A DNA stretch of 64,000 nt from RPQJ01 sp963793005 (lineage in GTDB: Bacteria; Pseudomonadota; Gammaproteobacteria; Steroidobacterales; Steroidobacteraceae). Made by a program: the position numbers and the translations under genes. Location: the NCBI GenBank assembly GCA_963793005.1, contig CAWBYP010000002.1:1364001-1428000 (forward strand), in the 5' to 3' direction. Below are positions 53,523 through 62,136 of this stretch, in pieces. Below the pieces are notes generated by a model. It saw nothing but the letters and a program-made list of their open reading frames with translations. It was not told where the DNA came from and made no database searches. Every line of letters starts with the position of its first letter. Within the stretch, counting starts at the first letter, position 1.

Positions 53523-55595
53523 TCAGAAGGTCGTCTTGAATGTTAGCGCGATGAACGCGCGGTCGCGCAGCGTGGCGTTGGTGCCGTTCGGCACAGCCAT
53601 GTCACTTCCGGAAAGGCCAGGGCAGGCCCCGACGGCCGGCGTCTTGCTTGCTGCCTGCGAGCAGGACTGGATGTCGCCATAGAAGCCTACGTACTTCAGG
53701 TCGAAGCGGTACTTCTGGTAGAAGTCGGCTGCAACGCCGATTCCGAAGGAGCCGCCGCCTTCCTGGCCACCGGCGGAGATGGCGGAATTACCCGAGATGC
53801 CCTGCGACCAGGACAGCGGCATCAGCATGTCCATGCCCGGCAGCACCTGGTACCAGGTCGGCGTGAAATTGATGTTCAGGCCGAAGTAGTTCTTGTCCAC
53901 CTGGTCGAGCAGATTGTACGCGCTCCAGTAGCCCGGCTTCGCCGAACGACCCTTGAACACAGCCTCGTTCTGGGTGACGTTCAGGTACGTCATCCAGCTC
54001 AGTTCCGTGGCCCAGCTCGCCGAGTCGAACATCGGGGTTTCGCCCACCAGGCCCAGCAGGTTCACGAGGCCGTGCATCGTGTCGCCCTTGGCCCCCGGGG
54101 TGTCGTGCTTCGGCAGCCGGTCGGACCAGATCGCGCCCGGACGCAACGGGATGCCAGCCTCCCTCAAGGCCGCGGGCAGCACCGTGACCGGCTCGCTCAG
54201 CAGCGGCATGTCGGAGCGGTAACTCAACTCGGCGCCAAGGGCCAGGCCGCCGATGTTCTTCGACAGGCTGAGGCCGATGATATCGATGCCGCTGCCGTAG
54301 GCTACGTTGTAGGTGCCGATGCGGCCCTTATTGATGAAGTCCACGCCGTTCTGGTTCAGCGTCAACGGTGTATACGGCGGAACCGGGGCAGTCAGCGGGT
54401 AATACGCCTCGACCGAGTTCTGCAGACACTGGCCGGCGGCGTAAAGGCCCGTGAGCAAGACGGCGCATGTCGGCTGATTCGGCAGGCCCGGTATCAGGTC
54501 CGGCGTCACCATGAACTGCGGCTGCATGTCGTAGGTGCGGCGGTAGTACGCGCCCAGCGTGGCGTCTGCCCATTCGGGATCCCATCTCACGGCGAAACCG
54601 TAGTTCCCCGTGTTCTCCTCTGGCTCGATGTCCTTGCCGCGCCACAAGCGCAGCCACTGCTGGGGCGCGCAAGTCGAGCCCGGGAGCGGCGCATAGTTGC
54701 ACAGCGGGCCCAGCGGACCGCCCGTGGAGGGATAGCCGTAGAACGCGTTCGGCGCGGCGATAAGCGACTTTGCGCCATACAGGTAGCCGTCGTTCAGCGT
54801 GAGGTATGAGCCCGCCTCGGGGTAGCGATAGGCCTGGTTGCTGAACTGTTGCCAGTTGAAGAAGTACTGCGCGGCGACGTTCAACGTGTCCGTTATCTGC
54901 GAGTTGATGTTGAAGCCGAGCCGTGGCCGGTAAAGTTCCTTCGCCTCCGCGCCCGGAGTGGCCAGTGCCTTCCAGACGTCGATCGGGTTCTGCGAATACG
55001 AAACGGCGTGGGCAAACGCAAACAGCGACTCGCCGTAGTAGACGGTGGTCTGGCCGGCCTTGATGTTTATCGGGGCGTCACCGACGGTGAAGCTGCTGAA
55101 CACGAACCAGTCCATGAATTCGCCGGACGCGCCCTTGGCGTAGCGGTTGGTGTAGTCGGACAACTTGAGCGTCGGGTTACCGTCTTTCAGGTTGTTGGCC
55201 GTCTGGATCGACGTATTGTCGAGCGAGTCGTAGCCCGGGTCCCACCAGCCGGCAGCCGACACGCGCGCACCGAGGATGCCCCACGACGGCTTCCAGACCA
55301 GGTCCATCTCGCTGTAGATGTCGAAGCGAGTGAAAATGCTGCCGGTCTTGAAGTTGAGGTCGCCGTCGTCGTAGTTCGGATTGGCAGTCATCTTCTTGTC
55401 GACGCCGCCAACGCGATCCTGGATGTTGACGCGCAGAGTGTTGTCCCAGCGGAACGAGAGATCCTCGCTGCCGAGATCGAACTCGTATGCTGCAGCAACT
55501 TGAGGCAATGCCAACGCAGTGGCAACGGCCATGCCGAGCACACTGTTCCTGAGCGCACCACCGCGCCGGACCGGACTGGTCACCAACTTGCTCAT
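53523..55595 (-). CDS. DUF1302 family outer-membrane protein
   Basis: 690 residues from the ATG at 55595; an ATG 13 codons upstream lacks support. Seen: signal peptide (cleavage after VAAA), YEFDLGSEDLSFRWDNTLRVN as the first strands, many alternating aromatic strands, and C-terminal FIALTFKTTF with a terminal Phe for Bam insertion. A loop with CAPQQ and CAVLLTGLYAAGQC may hold a disulfide. Known: DUF1302 proteins are predicted large outer-membrane barrels or channels linked to DUF1329, YCF48 and MMPL genes. First gene of the cassette; its promoter region is the 278 nt shared with the acyl-CoA ligase. Confidence 0.93.
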   Translation of the reverse strand: MSKLVTSPVRRGGALRNSVLGMAVATALALPQVAAAYEFDLGSEDLSFRWDNTLRVNIQDRVGGVDKKMTANPNYDDGDLNFKTGSIFTRFDIYSEMDLVWKPSWGILGARVSAAGWWDPGYDSLDNTSIQTANNLKDGNPTLKLSDYTNRYAKGASGEFMDWFVFSSFTVGDAPINIKAGQTTVYYGESLFAFAHAVSYSQNPIDVWKALATPGAEAKELYRPRLGFNINSQITDTLNVAAQYFFNWQQFSNQAYRYPEAGSYLTLNDGYLYGAKSLIAAPNAFYGYPSTGGPLGPLCNYAPLPGSTCAPQQWLRLWRGKDIEPEENTGNYGFAVRWDPEWADATLGAYYRRTYDMQPQFMVTPDLIPGLPNQPTCAVLLTGLYAAGQCLQNSVEAYYPLTAPVPPYTPLTLNQNGVDFINKGRIGTYNVAYGSGIDIIGLSLSKNIGGLALGAELSYRSDMPLLSEPVTVLPAALREAGIPLRPGAIWSDRLPKHDTPGAKGDTMHGLVNLLGLVGETPMFDSASWATELSWMTYLNVTQNEAVFKGRSAKPGYWSAYNLLDQVDKNYFGLNINFTPTWYQVLPGMDMLMPLSWSQGISGNSAISAGGQEGGGSFGIGVAADFYQKYRFDLKYVGFYGDIQSCSQAASKTPAVGACPGLSGSDMAVPNGTNATLRDRAFIALTFKTTF

Positions 55596-55873
55596 CGGAA
55601 GCCCCCATGATTTTGGAATCGAGAAACCCTGCAATCAGTCGCCACGCGGACGACTGCATTGTCCGATTATCGCGATATTGGGGTCCGTGTACATCCCCAT
55701 TTACCCCCCGACTTGGGGGGGAAGTTATGCTGTGGTGCAAAAAACACGGTGGTACTGGATTGGCTGAAAGACGGCTTCCAAGCGTGTCGCGTGGGTGAGA
55801 ACATCCGTGCGGTCGGCAGCCGCCGACAACTACTTACAAGGCGCCGCGCGCGGCGCGTCCAGGGGGCCAGCCA
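55596..55873. promoter_or_regulatory. Divergent promoter region between DUF1302 and acyl-CoA ligase genes
   Basis: 278 nt. Candidate operators: TATCGCGATA, a perfect 10-bp palindrome at 55668-55677 extended by further matches, and a C6/G6 hairpin at 55704-55720 (CCCCCC, loop GACTT, GGGGGG). Both lie where a shared regulator could control the cassette and the ligase. No regulator gene is adjacent, and neither site matches one I know. Confidence 0.4.
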
Positions 55874-57508
55874 ATGCACGGACAGATGATGGATTCACCG
55901 CTGCTGATCACCGAAATCATGCGGTTTGCCGATCTCAATTTCCCGTTGGCTGAGGTGGTATCCGTCACATTCGACAACCCGCGGCACCGCACCACCTACC
56001 GGGACGTGTTCCGGCGGGCGCGGAAGCTGGCGAACGCGCTCACGGCCGCCGGGATCAAGCCGGGGGACCGAGTGGCAACCCTTGCCTGGAACGACCACCG
56101 GCACCTGGAACTCTACTACGCCGTCTCCTGCATGGGCGCCGTGCTGCACACCGTCAATCCGCGGTTGTTCCCGGAGCAGCTCGAATACATCCTGAACCAC
56201 GCCGAGGACCGGCTGGTCTTCATCGACCCGACCCTGCTGCCACTGCTCGCGCCGATGCAGGGCAAGATCCCGACCGTCGAGCGGGTGATCGTGATGACCA
56301 GCGCGGCCTCGATGCCGGAGGCGGCAAAGGGCCGGCTTCCCGACTACGAGGCATTCATTGCCGACCAGCCGGAAGAGTTCGACTGGCCGGTGCTGGATGA
56401 GAACAGTGCAAGCTCGCTGTGCTACACCTCGGGCACGACCGGCCATCCCAAGGGCGTGCTGTACAGCCACCGCTCGAACGTGCTGCACGCCTACGCTGGC
56501 TGCATGACGGACTCGATGGGCCTGTCCGGGCGCGACTCGGTGCTGGCGGTGGTGCCCATGTTCCATGCGAATTCATGGGGGCTCGCCTACAACGGCCCGA
56601 TGACCGGTGCCAAGCTGGTGTTCCCCGGCCCGAAGATGGGCGACCCGGCGGTCCTGACCCAGCTGATGAACGAGGAAGGCGTCACGCTCGCGGCCGGGGT
56701 GCCGACCGTCTGGACCCTGCTGCTCAATCACCTGCGGCAGTCGGGCACGAAACTCAAGACGCTGCAGCGCACAATCGTCGGTGGCGCGGCCGTGCCGCTG
56801 TCGATGATTCGCGACTTCTACAACGAACACGGCGTGACAGTCGTGCAGGGCTGGGGCATGACCGAGATGAGCCCGCTCGGCACGATCAGCACCCTCCGGC
56901 CCGACATGGAGGAGCTGCCCGTCGAGGAGCAGTTCAAGTTCCGGGCGCTCGCGGGTCATGGAATCTTCGGCGTCTTGATGAAGGTCGTGGACGACGAGGG
57001 TCGCGAGCTGCCGTGGGACGGCAAGTCGGCCGGCGAACTCAAGGTGCGCGGGCCCTGGGTGTGCAGCGGCTACTTCCGGCAGGACTCGTCGTCGTCGCAT
57101 GACGCAGACGGCTGGTTTGCCACCGGCGACGTGTCCGTCATCCACCCGAATGGCTTCATGCAGATCACCGACCGCGCAAAGGACGTGATCAAGTCGGGCG
57201 GCGAGTGGATCAGTTCCGTCGACCTCGAGAACTGCGCCTGCGGCCACCCGGACGTGCTGATGGCGGCGGCAATCGGCGTGCGGCACCCGAAGTGGGACGA
57301 GCGGCCGATCCTGCTGGTCGTGCCTCGCCAGGGCTGCACCCCTGCGCGCGACTCGGTGCTTGCCCACCTCGCCGAGCACTTCGCGAAGTGGCAGCTGCCG
57401 GACGAGGTGATCGTCGTCGAGAGCCTGCCGATGACCGCGACCGGCAAGATCAGCAAGAAGGATCTGCGCGAGAAGTATGGGCAGGTGTTGATGCAGCGCG
57501 AAAAATAG
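55874..57508 (+). CDS. Long-chain acyl-CoA synthetase (AMP-binding)
   Basis: 544 residues. Seen: the phosphate loop YTSGTTGHPKG (about 182-192), VVQGWGMTEMSPLG, and the C-terminal GDV and DRAKDVIKSGGEWIS, then GKISKKDLRE with the catalytic lysine. Length and the GEWISS stretch fit fatty-acyl- or related acid-activating ligases (FadD family). Known: these join a fatty or bulky carboxylic acid to CoA via acyl-AMP in the cytoplasm. Diverges from the DUF1302 cassette. Its stop codon, TAG at 57506-57508, lies inside a palindromic repeat. Confidence 0.92.
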   Translation: MHGQMMDSPLLITEIMRFADLNFPLAEVVSVTFDNPRHRTTYRDVFRRARKLANALTAAGIKPGDRVATLAWNDHRHLELYYAVSCMGAVLHTVNPRLFPEQLEYILNHAEDRLVFIDPTLLPLLAPMQGKIPTVERVIVMTSAASMPEAAKGRLPDYEAFIADQPEEFDWPVLDENSASSLCYTSGTTGHPKGVLYSHRSNVLHAYAGCMTDSMGLSGRDSVLAVVPMFHANSWGLAYNGPMTGAKLVFPGPKMGDPAVLTQLMNEEGVTLAAGVPTVWTLLLNHLRQSGTKLKTLQRTIVGGAAVPLSMIRDFYNEHGVTVVQGWGMTEMSPLGTISTLRPDMEELPVEEQFKFRALAGHGIFGVLMKVVDDEGRELPWDGKSAGELKVRGPWVCSGYFRQDSSSSHDADGWFATGDVSVIHPNGFMQITDRAKDVIKSGGEWISSVDLENCACGHPDVLMAAAIGVRHPKWDERPILLVVPRQGCTPARDSVLAHLAEHFAKWQLPDEVIVVESLPMTATGKISKKDLREKYGQVLMQREK

Positions 57509-57591
57509 GTGCCAGGCACCTATTTGCTGACGCCCCGGATACTGCGGTGCAGTAATTAGGTGCCTGGCACCTAATTTTCTGGCACCTATTT
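57503..57591. repeat. Cluster of three REP-like AGGTGCC/GGCACCT palindromes
   Basis: Copy 1 at 57503-57525 has 11-bp arms AAATAGGTGCC/GGCACCTATTT around one base. Copy 2 at 57554-57576 has arms AATTAGGTGCC/GGCACCTAATT. Copy 3 is a half-site GGCACCTATTT at 57581-57591. Stop codons of both flanking convergent genes are made by these sequences (57506-57508 on plus, 57586-57588 on minus). Similar elements recur in proteobacteria, from memory, with Y1 (RAYT) transposases; none is in this window. Confidence 0.8.
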
Positions 57592-58804
57592 CTGGAGGCA
57601 GTCGGTCAGCAGGGCCTCGGCCTGGCCTTGGCTCATGTTCTTCGGCACGGGATAGTCGCCGGCGGCCTCGATACGCGCGGCCCGGGCGATCAGGGGAATG
57701 TCCTCTGCACGGAGCGCGGCAACGGTCTCGGGAATGCCAACCGCCCGGTTGAGTTCCCGCACGCGGTCCACGAAGCGCTGGGCCAGCACGGTTTTCGGCT
57801 CCGACTCCGAGCCCGCGCCAATGGCCACGGCGAGCTCGGCGAGCCGCGCCTCGGACTGCGGGGCATCCTTCGAGAAATCCAGCACCCTGGGCAGCAGGAT
57901 CGCGTTGGCGAGTCCGTGCGGCACGCCATACATCCCGCCAATCTTGTGCGCAAACGCGTGCACGTAGCCCACCGCCGCCCGCGTGAACGCCAGGCCGCCG
58001 TAAAGCGACGCGAGCGCCATCGCCTCGCGTGCCTCGAGGTCGTCGCCCCTGCGAGTACGCGCGCGGCAGGTTGGAGAAGACGAGCTTTACCGCGGACACG
58101 CACAGCATCCTCGTGTCTACCTGTTGCCAGCTGCCCTGGTACGCCTCGACCGCATGGGTCAGCGCGTCCATGCCGGTCGCGGCCGTGATCGGAGGCGGCA
58201 TCCCCTTCATCATCACCGGGTCGAGCGCCGCGGCGATCGGCACGAGCTTCGGATCGATCACGACCTTCTTCTCGTGCTTCGCCGAGTCGGTCACGACCGC
58301 CACCACCGTCACCTCGGACCCAGTGCCTGCGGTCGTCGGAACCGCAAACAACGGCAGCGGCGGCTTGCCGACCTTAAGCATCCCGACGAGCTGTGACGGG
58401 GCCTTTCCGCTGGTCGCCATCGCTGCAATGACCTTGGCGGCGTCGATCGACGAGCCGCCTCCCAATGCGAGTATCGAGTCACTGCCGTGGGCGCGCACCG
58501 CCGACAGGCCAGCCTGCAGCACCGCCTCGGTCGGGTCGGGCACGATGCCATCGAACACGGCAACGTCGATGCCCTCGGCCTCGAGCGCCCTCTGCACCGG
58601 GTCCACCAGGCCCAGCCTCACCAGCACCGCGTCGGTGGCGATCATGGTCCGACGCGCGCCGGATCCTCCGATGAGCCCGCAGAGCCTTGCGGTGGAACCC
58701 GCACCCACCAGCAGCACCGGTCGCGGGATCGGGACCCATTTTGCGAGGGGTTTCTTGAGAGTCTTGGCGAGACGGAGGGCGAGCAGGCGCAGTTCGAACA
58801 GCAT
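57586..58804 (-). CDS. Iron-containing alcohol dehydrogenase, interrupted by a 1-nt insertion
   Basis: About 405 residues if repaired. It starts at ATG 58804 (CGGAGAACC upstream) and reads to NLPRAYS, then the frame shifts at the C-run 58046-58049 (a G4 on the coding strand); dropping one base gives S-Q-G-D-D-L-E-A-R. 1219 nt is one over a multiple of three. Seen: GGGSSIDAAK cofactor loop (about 110), DALTHAVEAY and HAFAHKIGGMYGVPHG with metal-ligand histidines. Known: class III ADHs reduce aldehydes or oxidise alcohols. Beside acyl-CoA ligases and WS/DGAT genes it could supply or consume fatty alcohol, which is inference. Confidence 0.82.
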
Positions 58805-59053
58805 TCCGGTTCTCCGTGGTTCCCCGCCGGGAAGGATACGCCGGCCACCGTCGTGGCCGGGAGTCGTAATAATCACGTAGCGTGCCGCCTAAGCGCGCAT
58901 GTGCCCGCAGGCTGCGATCGATCGCAGGGCACGGCAGCGGCACCAATTCCGACTGCAATTTCCTGCTCCGTCCTGCTACCGTTCGTGCAGGGGACCGCCT
59001 TGAAGCAGGCGGAGGGGGCGGCTTGGCCCGCTGCCGGACACAGGAATGTTCAA

Positions 59054-60671
59054 ATGAGCAAGACCATCCCGCCACTGGACCTCATGTGGCTCGTCATGGA
59101 GACGCCCGAGGCGCCCACCCACGTCGGCGGCGATCATGCTTTTCGAGAAACCGAAGGGCCGGACCCGGAACTGGTGCGCGAGATCGTCGACGGCTACCGT
59201 TCACCCGAGCCGACGCCGCCGTTCAACTACGTGCCGGAACTTGGCGGGGCGCACGTCGCCGCGTTTTCGCGAAGCCGAGCACTGGGACCTCGACTACCAC
59301 GTGCAGCACCTCGCAATGCCGGCGGGATCGTCCTACGAGGACTTCCTGCGACTGGTCGCCGACCTGCACGAACCGATGCTCGATCGCGGCCGGCCGCTGT
59401 TCCGCACCTGGATCATCGAGGGCCTGCCGGGCGACGGTTTGCCATCTATTCCAAGGTGAACCACTCGATCATCGACGGCGCGTCCGGCGCGAAGCGCATC
59501 TACGCGAGCCTGAGCCCGTCGCCGCGTGACCCTATCCCACCGCCGCCATTCGCTGTCGGAAACCGTGAAGCACGGCAACGCCCACCAGGGCCCTGGCGGC
59601 GAAACTCGCCGGTACCGCGGACAGCAGCGAGGCAATCAGGCATTGGCGCTGAAGGACGTGTCGCTGGGAGCGGCTGCGCAAGACCATCGCCGACGCTGTC
59701 GGGCTCCAATCCGGGCGGCAGCCAGCCCTTCACGGCGCACCGCGCGCCGATGAACGAGCCGCTGCGCACGTCACGCACGCTCGCCACCCTTTCGCTGCCG
59801 CTCACGGAGATGCGCGAGGTCGGCCACCATTTCGACGCGACGCTGAACGACGTGGTCGTGGCACTCGCGGACGAAGGCGTGCACCGCTACCTGCGGCAGA
59901 CGGGTCGGGCCTTCCCGCATCGCCTGGTGGCGATGTGCCCGATGTCGCTGCGCGAGGAAGGCGACAACGAGGCGGCCACCAAGGCGTCCGCGATGTTCGT
60001 GCACCTGGGCGAGCCCGATGCGGCCGTGGGCGAGCGCACGGTGCAGGTGGTCGCCGCGATGGCAAAGGCCAAGCAGGAACTGCGCTCGATGTCGAAGGAC
60101 GCCGCGATGCTCTATGCCATCGCTGCGCTCGGCCTCGCGAACTGCGCTCGGCCCGGGCATCTCGCAGGTCACGCGACCGCTCGCCAATCTCGTGATCTCG
60201 AATGTCCCGGGCGGCAAGGAAACGATGTACTCGAACGGCGCGCGCCTGGTCGCAACGTATCCGGTGACGGCCGTGCCGCGCGACGCAATGCGACGTGCGG
60301 CATCGGCCGGGATCGGTGCCTCGGCAACGGCGCAACTCGCCAACCTGGTGATCTCGAACGTCCCGGGCGCGCGCCAGGTCATGTACCTGAACGGGGCACG
60401 CCTGGTCGGCACCTACGCCGTGCCGGGCATCGCCGCGTCAATCGGACTCAACGTGACGGTGAGCTCCTATGCGGACCAGATGGATTTCGGGTTCGGCGGC
60501 AATGGCGAGGCGATGTACTCGCTCCCGGACCTTGCGCGACACGTCGCTGCGGCATACGAGGACCTGATTACCGTCGCAGCCAAGGCTGGCGGCGGCCCTG
60601 GCGGGCGCGTGAAACAAGGTTCCAGCCGAACGCGCAGCAAGAGCGCCCGACCGGTTCGCGCGAGGAAATAG
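59054..60671 (+). pseudogene. WS/DGAT acyltransferase 2, broken by about nine frameshifts
   Basis: The protein can be followed as pieces in all three frames: MSKTIPPLDLMWLVMETPEAPTH, then IMLFEKP, EGPDPELVREIVDGY, FREAEHWDLDYHVQHLAMP, FAIYSKVNHSIIDGASG, ALAAKLAGTADSSEAIRHW, LKDVSLG, MNEPLRTSRTLATLSLP and, from about 60144, LGPGISQVTRPLANLVISNVPG to the end. Shifts near 59132, 59153, 59264-59267 (T4), 59449, 59555, 59580, 59648, 59670-59690 and 60143. The catalytic motif reads NHSIIDG, the first His replaced by Asn. Nearly every family feature is still present, so either decay is recent or this part of the sequence is of poor quality. Confidence 0.8.
60180..60491 (+). repeat. In-frame tandem duplication inside WS/DGAT 2
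   Basis: LANLVISNVPG..MY.NGARLV.TY is repeated 156 nt (52 codons) apart: first copy starts at 60180, second at 60336. Over the first 84-87 nt they match at about three quarters of positions, including ISNVPG and NGARLV; later parts diverge. The segment holds the normally single C-terminal NVPG motif, so the protein carries it twice. Confidence 0.8.
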
Positions 60672-60673
60672 AC

Positions 60674-62086
60674 ATGGAACGCATGAGCGGCGCCGATGCA
60701 TTGATGCTCTACCTCGATCGCGCCGAGGCCTACAACCACACGATCAAGATCTCGATCATCGATCCCTCGGCCGATCCCGAGGGCTGGTCCTGGAAGCGCT
60801 TCAAGGCCACGTGGTCGTCCCGGGTCGGGCTGATTCCACGGCTGCGGCAACGTTACCTGCGTGTGCCGATGGGGCTCAACCATCCGGTCTGGGTGGATGA
60901 CCCGGATTTCGACATGAACTACCACCTGCGCCGCGTGGGCTGCCCTGCCCCGGGCTCGATGGTGGAATTGTGCGAACTGATCGACGAGTTCTATGCGCAC
61001 CCTATGGATCACACCCGCCCGCTCTGGCAGGTGTGGGTCGTCGAGGGGCTCGAGGGCGGCCGGGTCGCTGTCGTGCTGTTCATACATCACGCGCTCACCG
61101 ACGGCGTCGGCATCCTGCGCATGCTGGACAACTTCTGGAACACGCGGCCCGAGTCGGCCGAAGATCCGTCGCCGGCCGCCTGGAATCCCGCCCCGCTGCC
61201 GAGCAAGGGGCGCTTGCTCTGGGAAGGCCTGCGCGACCTGCCGGGTGTGTTCGCCGCAAACCTGCCAGGAGCCATCCGGGGCACGCGCGCCGGGCGCAGG
61301 ATCCTCGAGCAATGGCGCAGCAAGGGGCTCGCGCTGCCACCGGTAACCGGCGACTCGAAATACCCGGCGCCTTTTGCCAGGCGGATTTCGCCGCACCGCA
61401 GCTTCGCGGTGCACTCGTTCCCGTTGCCGCGGATCCGCGCGCTCTCCAAGGCGCGCGGCGTGACCATCAACGACGTGTTCATCGCCGCCACCTCGGGCGC
61501 GATTCGCGAGCTGATGATCGAACGCGACGGCAGCGCACCGACCGCACCAATGGTGGCAACCGTGCCGTTCGCGCTGGTCCCGCTCGCAGAGCGCACGCGT
61601 GACGGCAATTTTTCCACCGTCTGCCACACGCTGCTGCACCCGGAAGTTGCCGACCCGGTGGAACGCCTGGCCGCCTGCAAGCGCGACGCGGACACGATGA
61701 AGGCCTGGTTCGAGGCAACGCGCGAAGCAAACATCGCTGCGCTGATGAACCTGCTGCCGCCGGCCGTGCCGAAGATCGTGGACCGCGTCAACGAGATGAA
61801 GGGCGGCGGCCTGCTGCCCTTCTGGAACGTCGTGATCTCGAACGTGCCCGGGCCCCGCACGCCGCTCAGGCTTGGCGAGCTCAGGCTCGCGGAATGGTAT
61901 TCGATCGGCCAGCTCGTCCACGGAGTCGCGCTGAACATTACCGTATGGAGCTACGTGGACCAGTTCAATCTCGCCATCCTCTGCGATCCAGAGGTGGTGC
62001 CGGACGCGTGGCGGCTGATGGAACATTTCAAGTCCAGCCTCGCGGCGCTCGAGTCGGCGGCCATTCCGGGCACCAGCGCAGGCTGA
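60674..62086 (+). CDS. WS/DGAT acyltransferase 3
   Basis: 470 residues from the ATG at 60674, two bases after the WS/DGAT 2 stop. The stop-free frame extends far upstream through that gene but in the wrong phase. Seen: MSGADALMLYLDRAEAYNHT start, HHALTDG at about 138-144, SKARGVTINDVFIAATSGAIREL and the NVVISNVPGP motif. Known: WS/DGAT enzymes acylate fatty alcohols or diacylglycerol. Low identity to copies 1 and 2 by eye (different N-terminal and linker sequences), so substrates may differ. The acyl-CoA ligase follows 50 nt on. Confidence 0.9.
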   Translation: MERMSGADALMLYLDRAEAYNHTIKISIIDPSADPEGWSWKRFKATWSSRVGLIPRLRQRYLRVPMGLNHPVWVDDPDFDMNYHLRRVGCPAPGSMVELCELIDEFYAHPMDHTRPLWQVWVVEGLEGGRVAVVLFIHHALTDGVGILRMLDNFWNTRPESAEDPSPAAWNPAPLPSKGRLLWEGLRDLPGVFAANLPGAIRGTRAGRRILEQWRSKGLALPPVTGDSKYPAPFARRISPHRSFAVHSFPLPRIRALSKARGVTINDVFIAATSGAIRELMIERDGSAPTAPMVATVPFALVPLAERTRDGNFSTVCHTLLHPEVADPVERLAACKRDADTMKAWFEATREANIAALMNLLPPAVPKIVDRVNEMKGGGLLPFWNVVISNVPGPRTPLRLGELRLAEWYSIGQLVHGVALNITVWSYVDQFNLAILCDPEVVPDAWRLMEHFKSSLAALESAAIPGTSAG

Positions 62087-62136
62087 CCATTTCCCAGCAG
62101 TGCGGCGAGCCGCGCTGCGATAGACCAGGAGCGGAC

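Noticed and set aside
58487..62086. A 1199-codon stop-free frame that would join upstream DNA, WS/DGAT 2 and WS/DGAT 3 in one protein
   Set aside because: Only parts of it match the family; the rest is the wrong phase of broken WS/DGAT 2. High GC makes stop-free frames common. The proper WS/DGAT 3 start at 60674 has normal family length.
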